A DNA stretch of 64,000 nt from Rotaria socialis (GCA_905331475.1 CAJNYU010003045.1:124001-188000); one strand, 5' to 3'. Counted from the first letter of the stretch, positions 35,980-49,725 are shown. Notes: generated by a model from the sequence alone, not told the origin. A program made the numbers and translations.

Positions 35980-36683
35980 TTACACAAGTGTTTCTAACGT
36001 TGTTGTTGGTACAACTAGATCATCGTTGGATGAACTTGAACTGATACCTGATTCACTTGATGAACGTGAAATATGTCGTATTTTTGCCTGCTGTACACAG
36101 GCAGGTTTAGGAATATTTGCATTGATGACTCCTAAACTTGTTCTAAAATCAAAAAATCATTTTTTTGTTCAATAGAGACCAACAGAACATTTTCGTAATT
36201 TTCATACCGTTTAGATTGTGATGATGATTTTACATGAATTTCTTGTCTTTGTTGAATTCGTTTTTGAAAATTTTCTTTTAATTTTTCTAAACGTTTCTCA
36301 ATGGGTATTGATATTGTTTCAATAATATTTGCTGTACTCTTTTCGTTCGATACGCAACGGCCTTGAATATTTTGTACAATAATTTCATCAGCAAATCGAA
36401 CATGTTTTTTTGATTGTGTCGATTTTTTAGTGTGGATTTCAAATAGTAAACGTCTTGCACATCGTTGTTGATTAAACGAAGCAACAACTTTATAAATACG
36501 TGACGCATCATTTATAATTTGTCGCTGACGACCTGTACGAATATAAAGTGCATAATGTCTTGGATCACACAATGGCAATACAGATAGAATGATATCTTGC
36601 GCGGTAGTTCGAGAATTCAAGTCTCGAATCCATTTGATAGTTTTTTGCCCATAACAACGTACCGGTATTTCACTAATAAACAT
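35980..36683 (-). CDS. RA-domain protein, N-terminal RASSF (RASSF9/10)-like
   Basis: Two exons, 36683-36208 and 36142-35980, joined by a 65-base GTATGA...TTTTAG intron, give 212 residues. The N-terminal 90 residues form a Ras-association domain as in RASSF7-10: IPVRCYGQKTIKWIRDLNSR, TTAQDIILSVL, HYALYIRTGRQRQII and RRLLFEI. A basic linker (KKHVRFADE) and a short charged helix (EKRLEKLKENFQKRIQQR) follow. The tail is serine-rich (SRSSSESGISSSSS) and ends ETLV, a possible PDZ-binding terminus. It is half the length of vertebrate RASSF9/10, so most of the coiled coil is missing. A longer start 21 codons upstream exists, but Met at 36683 leads straight into the domain. Confidence 0.75.
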
Positions 36684-37293
36684 AGCGATTGATGAATGAG
36701 CTAAATATATGAAATATTCGTTGTAATTTATATAGCACAAAAACAAAATAAAATTTCTAGTGACAAATATAACACTTTAATATAGATAGATAGATAGATA
36801 GATTCCATCGTTTTTTAGTCATAGGGAAATTGTTAAAATGTTTATCGAATTAAGAGGTGAGAAGACGAGAGTGTGATGGTCAAATATGATATTATTAACG
36901 ATCAACGACAAGAGTATTTGAAATTATAGTATGATAATAATCATAATAGTTTGGAAGGTATTTTCCTCAAAATTTCCAAAAATTAACATTTTTTCGTGGT
37001 GAATTTAGACAACGCATCGAACCCGAGAACTTCTTGGTCTGTGACTCAGAAATATCATTTTGCAATCTTAAAGCGGTCATTTTGGATGCACTAAGCTTTA
37101 ATATAAATGTACATAGATACTCGAATCAGCTCTTGTAAAATTCTATTCTTCCAATAAAGCACACTGTCCTACTTATATAAGAAATCTTATTTCATACACT
37201 TACATTCCATATGCATGCGATTAAATGATATAGATGAATGTATGCAAGAGCGATCGGTATATATATATATTTGAATTCGGCTGAGTGAGCACG

Positions 37294-37337
<44 letters not shown>

Positions 37338-39260
37338 TCTCTAGTCGTAATTGGATTACACTTGCTCTATATCGCACAAACAATCAGATGATTACTATAG
37401 GTTGTTCTTCATTCTCTCAACAATGATTGGTAAATTGATTTCCATTTCAAATTTGTACATAACACATCGTTTTTGTTTGAATTTTACTGCTGGTGTATCG
37501 TATTATCTTGAGAAAAAGAAAAGAGTTCATTTAGATGCCCAGCTTTCATAGTATCTGGTGAAAATCATTTGACAAAAATGAGCAACACATCATCAAAGTG
37601 AGAAGGTGTATATTAAATTACTTCGAATAAAAACAATACAAACGAAAATAAGGCACATGTATAGCATTGAGGTGTTGATACACACCTAAGTGATTGAACA
37701 TGAAAGAAAATAAATTGTTCATCCATTAGATCGAATAATTTTTTTTGCTCGTTTTCCCTTTTATTGAAGAGGAGGAGCAAAGGACACACATAGATTCTAT
37801 TTTGCATATTTTCAAGTATGATGTAAACTGAATTCCTAATTAAATGATTTGGAAGTAAAATTTGTACGTGACATTATGATGATTCGGAACATTTTCAATC
37901 TCAAGGATTTTGTCTTTCGTTTCTTTTTTTTTTGAAACAATCGCCTTTTATTATTAGTTATATGTTGATTGAGAGAAAACACAAGCCGATTTCAAACTGA
38001 ATATCTGTATACATATAACATAGCCGATATGGGAAATATCACAGTTATATGTTGATTTGTTCAAATCGATAAATCTCTAAATGACATCATTTCTCTTATG
38101 AAATTGAACGTGCTGAAATTAAGTAAATTGAGAGGAAACAAAATGTACGATATTGTTTTATTGTGACGAAGAAATAAATAATGTTGCACATTCGAATCAA
38201 ATTTTACTGATTAAATCATCATTCTAATGAAATAGTCTACGTTTGGATCATTCACCGATTGTGATTGTTTGTTAGATTGGGTTACGGAAAAAAATCTTCG
38301 TGCTGTGAAGAAGGATAAAATAATGATCATCAGGAAAAGGCATCTCGTATCATTTAGCTAACCTTTACTTAACGTTAGTTGAGAGATTTATCTCGCATTA
38401 TTCTGCTATAGCGTGACGTATAGATCAGTAGCTCGTTAATACTATTTTTATACCTAAATTTTAATGAATGAAACTATACATTTATGGGAGCTCTACAACT
38501 GCAGTGATGATGAACATTATCCATTGCTCTGGCTTATATTGACTAAGTTTCTATTAAAAAAACACGCGAATTATGCACAAGAAGAATATAATAGTCCCTT
38601 GAGAGTGAGATTATTTGTGAGAAATTAAAGACTTTCAGGTATTTTTGATCCTATTGTATAGGATAAGAAATATCCGAAAATCAATTAGAAATTCGTTTTA
38701 AAGATAAAAACACTAGCAATACTTTTTTTTGAGCTAAGAAGAAGTTGATATCTGTTTTTTAATTTTTCTAAATATGTTTAGACAAATGTTAATCACTCTT
38801 TGAAATGCTAATTTAGAAGATTGAAATGACAAACTTAAGAGAAAGTTCAACACGCCAATGAAATGACGTCAAGTATGATCTCTATCGAAAGGTCGATGCA
38901 AATGTGCGTGGGTAGTTGTTAGCCGTCTCTATCGGCTCTTCTAAACACATTCGAACTCATAAACCTCATTATTTACTACCAAGTTTATTTCCGTACTGAA
39001 TTTTGTCTCGTGTTTATCATCCATTGTTTGAGCTATTCGATAGTTTTGACGAAAAACTGTTCTTTATTGTCATTTAATTGTTTAATCAAATTGTATTTCA
39101 TTTTGACAAAATCTATTGATCTATTCAAAATAAATGTCGTTAATATCTCTATTCTAATGAATTCTATCTTTGACACTTGTCGAGACATATCTTTGTTCGT
39201 TACTTATCGTTAATAAAAAGGCGCGTGTTTTCTATTCTGTTCGTTAAAATTCCAAATATT
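36684..39260. other. Intergenic with microsatellites
   Basis: GATA-type repeat at about 36783-36802, TA repeat at about 37257-37271, CT repeat at about 37301-37334. No gene seen in 2.6 kb. The last part should contain the promoter of the 39261 gene. Confidence 0.5.
37301..37334. repeat. CT microsatellite
   Basis: Simple TC dinucleotide run of about 30 bases, seen directly. Confidence 0.9.
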
Positions 39261-39920
39261 ATGCGGCAAGAAGGTCAAGAAGAAGAAGATGATGGCGATG
39301 AAAATGTATTTGACGATACACCAGATAATTTTGTTTTATGTGCTTTACATCAAGGTGTGAATTTGCTATTTTTTTGATTTTAATTATTCGAAAATTAATT
39401 TCTCTTCAGCTAAAATATTACGCGCACGATGGAAATTTTGGTCTGGTTCAGTTCCGGCTAATGTTAGTGTAAGTTTGAATATCGATATTTTCTTCGTTGT
39501 TAAGTCTTTCTTTTTTCTCTTGTGCGAAAAGGTTCGTTTGCATCGATTGGAATCACGTTTATCAATCAAGGAAGAAAGTCAACAACGACGATCGACATCA
39601 ACAACTATTGAACCGAGTTTAGAACCGTTAAAAAACCATTCAATGGATATTTCATCGAATGCATTGCCTATTCCTCTACGTCGATTATCAAAAATGAATT
39701 CATCTGAACCTTTTCTTGCGGAAAAAAAAGATTCTATATCCATTGATCAATATTTCAGTGAGAGAATTGAACCGAAACACAATATCATCTTACAAGGGGT
39801 AAGAAGGGTTTTTTCGAGAAGAACAGATTTGAAGAAAAATATATTCTTTTATTTTTAAAGCCCGATATTCGACGAATTAGTGTACGAAAACGCCGCTCTC
39901 ATTTTTGGTGTTGTCATTAG
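39261..39920 (+). CDS. Small unassigned protein
   Basis: Four exons, 39261-39354, 39410-39468, 39532-39798 and 39861-39920, all GT-AG and in phase, give 159 residues. The N-terminus is very acidic (QEGQEEEDDGDENVFDD), then DNFVLCALHQAKILRARW, KFWSGSVPANV and RLHRLESRL. The middle is polar and serine-rich and the C-terminus is strongly basic (RRISVRKRRSHFWCCH). No signal peptide or membrane helix. I do not recognise the family. An AATAAA follows 37 bases after the stop. Intron structure and sharp charge layout argue for a real gene. Confidence 0.6.
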
Positions 39921-39956
39921 ATATTTTTATATGCTGTATTTGAATTGATTATGAAC

Positions 39957-39962
39957 AATAAA
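39957..39962 (+). terminator. Polyadenylation signal of the 39261 gene
   Basis: AATAAA 37 bases after the stop codon at 39918-39920. Confidence 0.5.
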
Positions 39963-40335
39963 TTGAAATAATTAAACACAGGAAAAACATTGTATAAGCT
40001 TCTCATGCGTGATTAGTCGATTTGGAAACTTGAGCAGTACAAGTTGAAATTTCCAGCAAACACTTAAAGTGACAAAACATAAATTTTGTATATCAATTTC
40101 TTGTTATTTATATTGATTATCAAGTTAAAATCATGATATTACAAGCATAGGCTTCACTGTAACACTAAGGCACAAAATTGATTATATATAATGCAAACAA
40201 ACACAAAAAGAAAAAAATATCTAAAATAAGCAAAATATGGATGGATTGAATCCATATCAATCGAATAGTTTGTCCTTTTTTTTGTTATCTACATATCCGT
40301 AAACTCTAAGGCACACAACACATTCATACAATATA

Positions 40336-43300
40336 TCACATCCATGAAGGCGTTGGACACGGCGGATTGAACATGGATTTCATACGGAATGCGCTTTCAT
40401 TTGAACGACTCATGTCATATGAACGTGTTGCTGGTCCACTAGAACAAAAACAAAGAATGAAGTTTTCATACAGTTCGCTTGAATTTTTACTATCGATATT
40501 TCGCTGACTGAGCTTGCCGACCGAACATAAATGGTGTTGGTACCAATCGCTGACTTTCCAGACAAAAATCTTGTAATGTACCTGGCCGAGCACCTAAAAT
40601 CGTCATTCAATTAATAGTTGCAAATAAACTGCAGTTCAAAGCAAAGTTGTGGCGATATTTACGTTCATTCTACTAAGAGATCGAAATATTTAAAAAGTGG
40701 CGATTTGTATCTTTCGAGTATTCGCATGGATAACAAATATTTTCAGAATCTGAGGCATCAGCGGGAAAATATTCCGTACAAAAACATAGCTAAGCAGTTC
40801 TAGATTATTCCAAAGTTCTCATTGAAATCTAAATGATTGGATTAGATTTCGTATGCAGACACCGTGAAAGAACAAACGCAATCGTCAATCAACATTAACA
40901 TATTAGTAGGAGTAGTAGAAGAAGAAACGAACTGCAACGATAAATAGGATAGATCGTTTGCCTGACGGTTGATTGTTCTTTAAAAGAAACTATCAGCTGT
41001 TAGAGGCTATGTTTTTTTGCTAAGCATAGTTTATATAAGCAGGATCACGCTAATAGAAAATATGCAAGTACTACATTTTCACTCCGCAATAGTTACACTA
41101 AATTTCGGCTGACTTCGATTCATTAGCATCTATGCTGAACTTTGTTGTTAGTCAAAAATAAAAGAGAAATTTAGATTTAAGAAATTGTTGACAATCATGT
41201 ATCATTTTTTTTCCATGACTCAATCCAATTTGCAGTGAATCAAGGAAACGATTGGACTTTCTCTTGTGTTGGAAGCTTATTGAAATTTGCAAATCAATAT
41301 TCAGAAAAATATTTTACTAGTCAAAGTTATTGACAGAAACATTGGACAAATTCACTTATACTGGAATTCTATATAAGACATATCATCTCGGAAGATGCTT
41401 TTCTTCAATAAATTTCGAATGAAATAATCACCTTTAAATTGTGCATGATCTCTTGATGATGGCGAAGTTAATGTAGGTACACGTGGCATTCTAGAAAATA
41501 TAGCTTAAAGATAAAATCTCGTTGTTATTCAACATACGAATTATCATAGACTGGACGAAATGATCGTCGTACAAGCGAAGAAACCACTTTTTCCATTCGA
41601 CCTGATCGTTCGTTTTGCATATTAGGCCCATTGAACCATTGAGATGCGTTATGTATTGGTACATGTACGCGATGTGTTGCTGATCGTCGATAACTAGATG
41701 GTTCATGTTCAAAATCGTTGATTGGCGCTGATGAATGATATGCATGTTGTTGTTGTTGTTGCTGTTGCTGTTGTTGTTGTTGTTGTTGTTGCTGCTGCTG
41801 CTGCTGCTGTTGTTTAGGTAGTTCGAAAGACGGAGCTGGTGCTTTTGATTGCTCAGGCATAAGAAAAAGTGTTGATTCAAAAAGAATAGGTGATGAACAA
41901 AATGCTTCAGCACTTGATGAATCTTTATTTTGTTCTTCTTGTCTTTGTTTTGTTATTCGAACGGACATAGGACGTTCAAGTGTTATTCTAAAAACAATGA
42001 ACTTACAAATAAGATAAAATGAATATGGGCAAGGCGTTGTTACTCTTCAGTTATGATCACTTTATTGTCATTGTTTGCAATTTCATCTTCACTATGATTT
42101 TCTTCGTGGTCGATATTAGACACGGGTGGTGGAGGTGGAGGCGGTGTCGCTTCACGTGGCGGCTCAACAAATGCTTCTCTAGATTATTGAAAAGATATAT
42201 TATAAATCGAAAAGATTAAAATCCAATGGATATGTACTTTGGCTTTTGAAGATCTATTTAGAGAAGAGTAAATTAAATTTTTTGCAAATAGAAATTCCTA
42301 TGAAATTCTTACTGATTTCAAATAATTTCGGCACGGTACGTTTTTTTTCAATGGATTCTAATGTCTGATAAATTGAAGAAAAAAAGCATTTTCTCAAAGT
42401 TAAGAAGAAATTCTATAAATGTATTATTACTTTTGGTGGTAATGTACGAGGTAGAGGAGCACTTCGGGGTGTTTCTCTTGCTGTTGTTGTCATATGTAAC
42501 GTTATTCTTTTTGAAGAGAAAAAAGAATGTTTTTTAATCGAGCGCGCCTAATCCCATTGTACATACTTATCACCAAGTGCAAATTTTGGTCGCCAATAAT
42601 CATGCAAAGAATCCCATTCAAAATGACTCATACTAACATAATTAGTGTGATCATTTAGTGATCCATTTATAATCATTGAACCGTTAACAGCAAGTATATG
42701 ATCCAATTGAATCATTGCTATGTCACCATCAGGTATGGTAACAATACGTCCAAATGTTTGTGGTGCTGTTAGGATACGATCACCAATAGCTAAAATGTAT
42801 CTAGATGCTTTAATAGATCATTTATTAGTTACGAGAATTTTTTTTTGTTGTTGCTAAGATATAATCACTTTGTGTAAAGAAGTAGAGAACAATTTTAATT
42901 CAAGTATACTTGAAAAACAAAACGTGTTTAAAAGCGTCTTTTAGGCTAAAATTTAAAAATCATATGTTTTTCGCCGTCATTTTACTAGCAGAAAATATGT
43001 TAAGTAAAAAAAACTCCAGTTGTTACTTTTCGAAGAAAAAACAAGCTGTCTTATTCATGTCGATGTCTGAAATAAAAGTTTTTTGGTCTTACTTTATGTT
43101 TGTTATTTTTCTTAAATTAATTCCTTGAGGACGAGGGTGTGGCTGAAGAAAGAACGCGCAATTTCATGGTTGTTATGCTCTGGATATTTTTTGATAGTAA
43201 ATAAATTTGATCTAAATTTCGTAAGTTGTCCTACTTCCAATACAAAATAACTCGAAGACCAATCAATTAGCATGGTTATTATTCGCATTAAGGAAAACAC

Positions 43301-46300
43301 GTGCGATCGTCCTTCATCCATTTGAATTTCGAATCATATTTTGGAATTTTCTATAAATGTTTCACTCTGATTGTTTCATTGATATAATGCCTTATGTTTT
43401 CCAGGAAACACCGGTCAAACGGAGTTTGATGTCTATGATCCTCTCAGTAGCTAAGAAAGCGTACCTTAATACTCATTAGACGATCGTGCTTCTATTTCTA
43501 TCGAGCGCAAGACCCCAAAAACTCAGATTGCGAGAAAATCCATCGATCTTATTTTAATAAGTGACCTACCTGGTATACGATGAGCATGTACCCGTTGTGC
43601 AGCTTTTGGTGATGCTATAGTTCGTTCTTGTTGTCGTTTGGTTGAACTATCATGTTCCGGTTTATTTGCGTCCTATTACATAAAATATTCTACATATATA
43701 GGTTATTTCTGCTACTCGTATTTCACAAACCGCTAGAATTGGTTCATGGATTTTTTTCGTTTTTCTACTTGATAATGTACGTATAGTCATTTTTAGTATA
43801 TTACCCAATATTGGACTTAATAATTCTTTTTGTTCTTCAGCTGATTTCTAAATAGATTCAAACATTGGGCAAAATAATAAGAAGAATTCGAAAAAAAGCT
43901 AATTACCTCGTCAGCACTTAAATTCTGTAAAACATCTTTAATACTTCCATAGGCTGGTGATCGATCTAAAGCTTGTTTTAAAATTGCATTGACATCTAAG
44001 ATTAAATATAGATTTTACATATACAAGCAATTGTACAACAAATTCATCTCTAAATCAATACTTGAATTATCAACCAGTGTATAAAATAATGGACACATGA
44101 TAAATACTTGCATTACTTCAAGACAGACGATGGATTTTGCTTCCGAAACTCTAAAAATAAAATGTAAAAATTTGATTGGTTGATTTTTTTATCGTTGTTG
44201 TTGTTTCGTACGTGCTGCTATTAGAATAAGATTGATTTGTATTTGAACCTGATGATTGACGCAATTGAGTAGTAATAACAATTGAAAGACTATTAAACAA
44301 TTTATCATTAAATGCTGATACCTGGAATAGAGAAATTATTTCATTTCGAAATAAATAAATAATTGAATGCTGTTAGCTGTATTTACATGATTTTCGTCTC
44401 GATCCAATCGTGCACCCGCATGAACCAATGATGCAATCATATGTCTTAATTCTCCACTCGATGAAAATATTGGATCCATATTTATATTTCTATCCATTTC
44501 AATAAATAGACATACAGGTTATAATGACGTATGTGTATAATAAATCATACCCAATGGTTTTTATATGTGTAATATCGAGAACATAATTTAGTAAATCCAC
44601 AGGAATTTCAAAGAGAATATGAGTCTATATAATAGGAAATATAAAGTTAGTAGGTATGAGCATTGTCATCGGGAGAATTATGAAGTTTAAAATGAAATCT
44701 CACTTTATTTTTAGAAGAACAAACGTCGAAAGAATTTCATCAGTGTTCAGAAAGAGTGATGATTTTCTTGTTAATAACTTCACTTATTTAGGATTACGAT
44801 TATGAAAGTACTGAATTTCTGAAAAAAGGAGGAAATCTGATTATGCTAGGCGACGTCGTACTATAACCGATCTTAGACGATTAGTTAACGATCATGTTTG
44901 ACATAGAATACCATCAGCAGTGCTCTTATGATTGATTTCATTCTTGCCGTTTGATTTAATTTTCTCCTGAAGAATTTTAGATTAGTGTGAAAATGCTTCT
45001 GGTGACCCAAGCAGCACTTAGTTTTAGCGAAAGTCTTTCACGGTTCTGCCTTTGAATATAGTCATTTATATTACTGTTGGTAAGATGTACAAAAATCATT
45101 GTATTTTTAACTTCACACATTGCAATTCTACTTACAACAAGTAATATGAGTAACATATTGAATTCTTCGATATGATTCTGTCGTATATCAACCATATGAT
45201 AGAGTATATGACGATTGTCCGTTAGAAACTCTTCATTTTTTCTAATATATGAATAGACAAGAACGCTATTTTATTTTTGTTTTCAACTTGTTTATATCTT
45301 ACTTGGTATCATCGTTTCTCATTTCTGTAAGTAATAAATCTTGAATTGTTGCAGCTAAATGTTTGATTCTTCTCTTGTCATGTTCTGTATTGACAAAAGC
45401 AAGAGCAGTTTCGTTTAATTTTTAATGAGTATTAATCCTACCTGAATTCACAAAACAATTCATCGGAAATTTAGCAAACAACTCCGTTGCCTATAAAAAA
45501 TAAAATATTCTAGAGAGTTCTCGACGAACATGTTACTTTACCTTTGACCCAAAAAGTCCATTTGTCGCACGATCTTTTAGATTTGTTGGCATAAATATAT
45601 CGCGGGATAGTTTATGTCGCTAAAGGAGAACGAAAGTGTTTTTTAATTAGAATTCTTAGATTTTTCTTACCACAGGTTTCAATTTTAATGATGATTGCGT
45701 AAAAAACTCATCGATTTGATTACGTTCGGCGGCTAGAAAATGAATTCAATCCGAATAGTTCTTCATTTAACATATAAAACTTACTTGAAACAAAAATACC
45801 ATCACACATCCAAATACGTGGCAAACAATCAAGTACATGTTGACGATCTACAACTCATATAGATATTTTTATTTAATTAAAAAAAATATCCAATTGCTAT
45901 TTTTACAATTAGGATCAGCATCTAGTATAGTATTTCCATCAAGTCGTAAGTCGAGTATAAACATATGTCGAATATGTTGTAATTCAATCCATTGTAAACG
46001 ATTATTTGACAATATAAGCGAACCGAGCGCTATAAAGCGTGATAAATGCTGAAGACTTCGAATCTAAAGGTCAAAAAAAGCAAAGCATGTGATACGAATA
46101 AAATAATTTATTAGTGCCTGATTATTTCCAACATCGAGCTTCCATAAATGCTTAATATGTTCAACACCGGCTAATGTTGTTAGGGAGTTACCATTACAAA
46201 TGAGGATTTGTAAATATTCATATTGAGGCACTTGAAATAAGGTGACTAGAATAAAATAGTTGTTTTTTTTCTCTCGTGTGAATACTTGAAATATTAGAGA

Positions 46301-47272
46301 GATTAATTATTTAAAAAACAATGATCTATGAAAAATAAATCTTAATCATCAGTTGAGTTGGACACGTTTACGGGGAAGTTCGTCTAAGCGATAAAAAAAA
46401 TATTTAAATAAGGTTAGACACATGCTGATTATCATTCGGCTTGTCCTAATCGTTTTCTTTTCGATCTTGAAGTAGTAGTGTGCAAGCATTCGGGATATGA
46501 TAGATTCATTAGATGTCTTTGTCTCAACTATTAAAAGAAGTTGATTTTATGACCTTGAGTTTTACCGCGAAATATCACTTTCAAAATCTATATAGAACCG
46601 GATGAGTTTCATTATTATTTCAATCAGATTTATTGTGTATGTTGCCTTGAAATAAATCATAAAGATTTGTGACACAGAAATTGACAGGAGTAGCGACAAT
46701 ATTTATGAAGTTTTATTGATTTCATTAGAATCGTTCTTTTAACGTTCCTCTTAAATTCTACTTTACCTATCAACAATAAAGTAGACAGAAAAATCCAAGT
46801 TTATTTGCATTGATTGCCTATTGATAATCTCATATTACCTCGGCGTACTTTAATAATTTTTATATTGAAAAATTCAATTGCTTTGCGCTTTTGTTTATAT
46901 TCGAGTTTTTCAATTTATTTCTCTATAAATAGAAGTTAACTTTTGCCGAGTACTCTTAAAAATCTCAAATGACTTTTTCTTTTCGATTTATTTTTCGAAA
47001 CATCTCAGAAAACAAAAAAGACGAAAAATTTACTCATATGATTTAATGATATTCATAAAACGGTCCTTTTATTTATTTTCAAAAATGAATTAAAATATTC
47101 AAGTATAAATCTTACTTATTCTTGTATTATTAAAATTGGCATAATTACTCTTCTCCTCGTCAGGGTTGTTTCTATTTAATGGCACCTGATATTGAACAAA
47201 TAAAAATATTTTATAATTGAAAAAAATAAACTTTCAACAAAATAAAAAACTCACTCGAGCAGGGGCCTTCAT
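40336..47272 (-). CDS. Large leucine-rich-repeat protein with polyQ/polyproline tail
   Basis: About 20 small exons. Start ATG at 47272 (MKAPAR), second exon near 47186-47120 (VPLNRNNPDEEKSNYANF), then LRRs near 46260-45900: LQILICNGNSLTTLAGVEHI, LWKLDVGNNQIRSLQHL, LGSLILSNNRLQWIELQHI, MFILDLRLDGN. An LRR cap (VLDCLPRIWMCDGIFVS) and long helical stretches follow (45700-43800). Near 42800-42570 is a folded segment (FGRIVTIPDGDIAMIQLDHI). The tail has REATPPPPPPP, a polyQ run of about 22 residues from mixed CAA/CAG codons (about 41745-41815) and MFNPPCPTPSWM before the stop. Probably a scaffold; cytosolic by lack of signal or membrane helices. Family not recognised. Individual junctions are approximate. 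Confidence 0.65.
41745..41815 (-). repeat. CAA/CAG (polyQ) repeat in coding sequence
   Basis: A run of about 22 glutamine codons, mixed CAA and CAG, in the tail of the LRR protein. Mixed codons suggest selection at protein level rather than recent slippage. Confidence 0.8.
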
Positions 47273-47736
47273 AATTATCAACTGAACATGATAAATTAAA
47301 GTAGTCTAAAAATTTTATAAAAAAATAGCTGAAAAAGAAAATCACTATATTATTATTATTATTATTATTATTATGTTCGATGAGTTTAATAAGGCACGAA
47401 GAAAGGAGGTAGGTGCCAGATGAGATAGAATTTCAATCAATCAGCTGTTCTTCGTATATTTGAATGACTCGATATAAGACATCGACGAGAGAATATCCAT
47501 TCATGTAATCTGTTTCCTAGCAACTGCCTTCGTTTTACTATGGAGAGAAAAGGAAAAACGACATTTGCGTCTATTTGGAACCCTACGATAGTAGCGCTCA
47601 TATGAAGATTCGCTAGAACGAGCACAGACATAGGTTGTTTTTAATGGAACATTTATAAATAGACTAGATATAATATATAGGTTAATAATAATTTTGCCTC
47701 GAAATTTTGTTTACTGGTGAGAATAAGTGGGACACA
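47273..47736. promoter_or_regulatory. Shared upstream region of two divergent genes
   Basis: The LRR gene (-) and the APMAP-like gene (+) start 464 bases apart, so this stretch probably holds both promoters. It has an ATT microsatellite near 47349-47373. No clear TATA assignment. Confidence 0.45.
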
Positions 47737-49579
47737 ATGACGGAAAGTGTTCGTCAACGGAAAAAAATCGATGAATCTAATGTTCAACCGTTAAATGATG
47801 ATGAAGATGATGTCAAGCGACGTATTACAATCGATCGATACGATCATGAAAATCGAAATCAATCATCAATAACAATATCGTAAATAAAATTTTCGGCTCT
47901 TTTCCTTAATTATTTACATGTTTAAAAGAAAATTATCAATCATTTCATTTGTTCTGTATCGAGAAAATTTCTATTGGAAATCTAAGAGCATTTAAATTCC
48001 TAGCGCCACTAGTGGTAAGTTTAATAGAGCAATCTATATTTATATTTAGGCAAATATCTTTGGGTATAATAGCAGTATTGATGATTGTTCTATTGATTTT
48101 CATAAAATTTGGTTTACCTCATGAAGATCATATGACAAAACAGTAAGAATCGAAGATTTTCAAAAACGGAAATATTTTTAGTTTACAGTTTCGTTTAGTT
48201 TTCCAGCTTCATTACCAACAATGGACGGTGGACCTTTGCTAGTCAATGATTTTCTGTCTCATAGTGAACGAATTCATGTTGGTGAAGGACCAGAATCAAT
48301 TGAACCGTTAAATGGTAAATTTTCTTACTTGGTACAAATCAAAACGACTTCATTATCTATTAGGCTTACTTTACACGGGTTTGAAAAATGGTTCAATTGT
48401 CGAACTTGATCCTATTAGTAAAAAAACTCGCATTATCTATTCTTCACTTAGCGTTGATGATCATCTACTCAACTGTGGTAAGATTAATACCTATGAGTTC
48501 AATCTATTAAATAATTTTAAAATTTATATTTCAGGACAAGATAATCTCGAACATGTATGTGGCCGTCCATTGGGTATTCGTCGTTTTTCCGATGACGAAC
48601 TTATCATTGTTCAAGCATATCATGGTATATTTAAACTTAATGTAAAAACAAGTATGTTGTTAAAAACAAAAACGAAAAGATTTTGCTTTGGACAAACATC
48701 GTTTTATAACATTGAATTGTATGAATGAATTTGCTTATAGAGAAACTAACTCAACTTATCAGTGGCGATGATAAGCGATTTGGTTCTCGACCATTACGCT
48801 TTGTTAACGATGTTGATGTCCTCGATGGACGTTATCTATTTTTTACTGATTCTGATTGGCTTTATCCACGAAAAGAATTCATGACTGTTCTACTACGAGC
48901 TAATCCTCGTGGAAGGTAAATTAGATGATTAGTTTTCTTTTTCTAGACTAATTGTCTAGTTTAGATTGATTCGTTTTGATATTGCAACTGGTAAAGTACG
49001 TATTCTTGATGATCAACTTTCATTTCCGAATGGTGTGCAATTATCTGCCGATAAACTATCAGTATTAGTATGTGAAACAACATTAGCTCGAGTCGTTCGA
49101 CATTGGATCGGTGGTGAGAGTAAAACAATTGGAAAGACTGAAGTATTTATTGATAATTTACCTGGCCTTCCCGATAATATTCGTTTGACCAGTACAGGAA
49201 ACTATTGGGTTGCCTTTGCTGTTGTTCGACATAGCGATACAATTAGTTTATTTGATTATTTACGCAATTGGCCTCGACTACGAACAATACTTTCCGTAAG
49301 TTTTGAACAAACCTTATCGACAGATAATTGATATTCTATTTTCAAACATTTGCTCACGTTTTTCTTTAGTTTATGCCGAATGTAATCAAAAAAGTACAAA
49401 CACGTTTACCACAGCATGGTCTTGTTGTTGAACTAAGTAAAGACACTCGTCATATTGTTCGTTCGTTACATGATGCTGAAGGATTAGTTGTTTCGTCAAC
49501 TTCACAAGTTACTGAATACAATGGTCATCTTTATTTTGGCTCATATTATCTAGAGCATATTGCAGTTTTCAAACTCTAA
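47737..49579 (+). CDS. APMAP: APMAP-like protein (strictosidine synthase-like beta-propeller)
   Basis: Type II membrane protein of the APMAP/strictosidine-synthase-like family, linked in vertebrates to arylesterase/lactonase-type activity. Nine or so exons start at ATG 47737. Residues 1-45 are cytosolic and charged, then one membrane helix (SLGIIAVLMIVLLIFIKFG). The luminal part has FPASLPTMDGGPL, GPESIEPLNG, VCGRPLGIR, FVNDVDVLDGRYLFFTDS, LSFPNGVQLSADKLSVLVCE, NLPGLPDNIR and a C-terminal HDAEGLVV...YNGHLYFGSYYLEHIAVFKL. All propeller signature blocks of human APMAP are present in order. Introns are 50-70 bases. It is divergent from the LRR gene and is followed after 146 bases by the SPRYD7-like gene on the same strand. 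Confidence 0.88.
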
Positions 49580-49708
49580 TTAGACGAATTTTTTAAACTT
49601 ATTTATGTGCTCATTTGTTATACCAATATTTTGCAGTTGTTTTTCTGTTTCTTTCTTATCATTTATGTTAAATCTCGGTTGACGGGTCAAACGTGTAGTC
49701 AAGCATGC

Positions 49709-49722
49709 GTTTTGTTTTCTAG
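49709..49722 (+). promoter_or_regulatory. Candidate trans-splice acceptor for SPRYD7
   Basis: GTTTTGTTTTCTAG ends 3 bases before the ATG at 49726, inside the 146-base gap after APMAP. A strong pyrimidine tract with AG so close to the start fits spliced-leader trans-splicing. Confidence 0.5.
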
Positions 49723-49725
49723 ATT

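Noticed and set aside
35900..36175. Plus-strand 91-codon frame
   Set aside because: Antisense of the RASSF-like last exon, whose serine-rich tail and splice phase fit better.
41491..41913. Frame with long poly-Asn/poly-Ser runs
   Set aside because: It is another frame of the CAA/CAG repeat; the polyQ frame fits the neighbouring exons.
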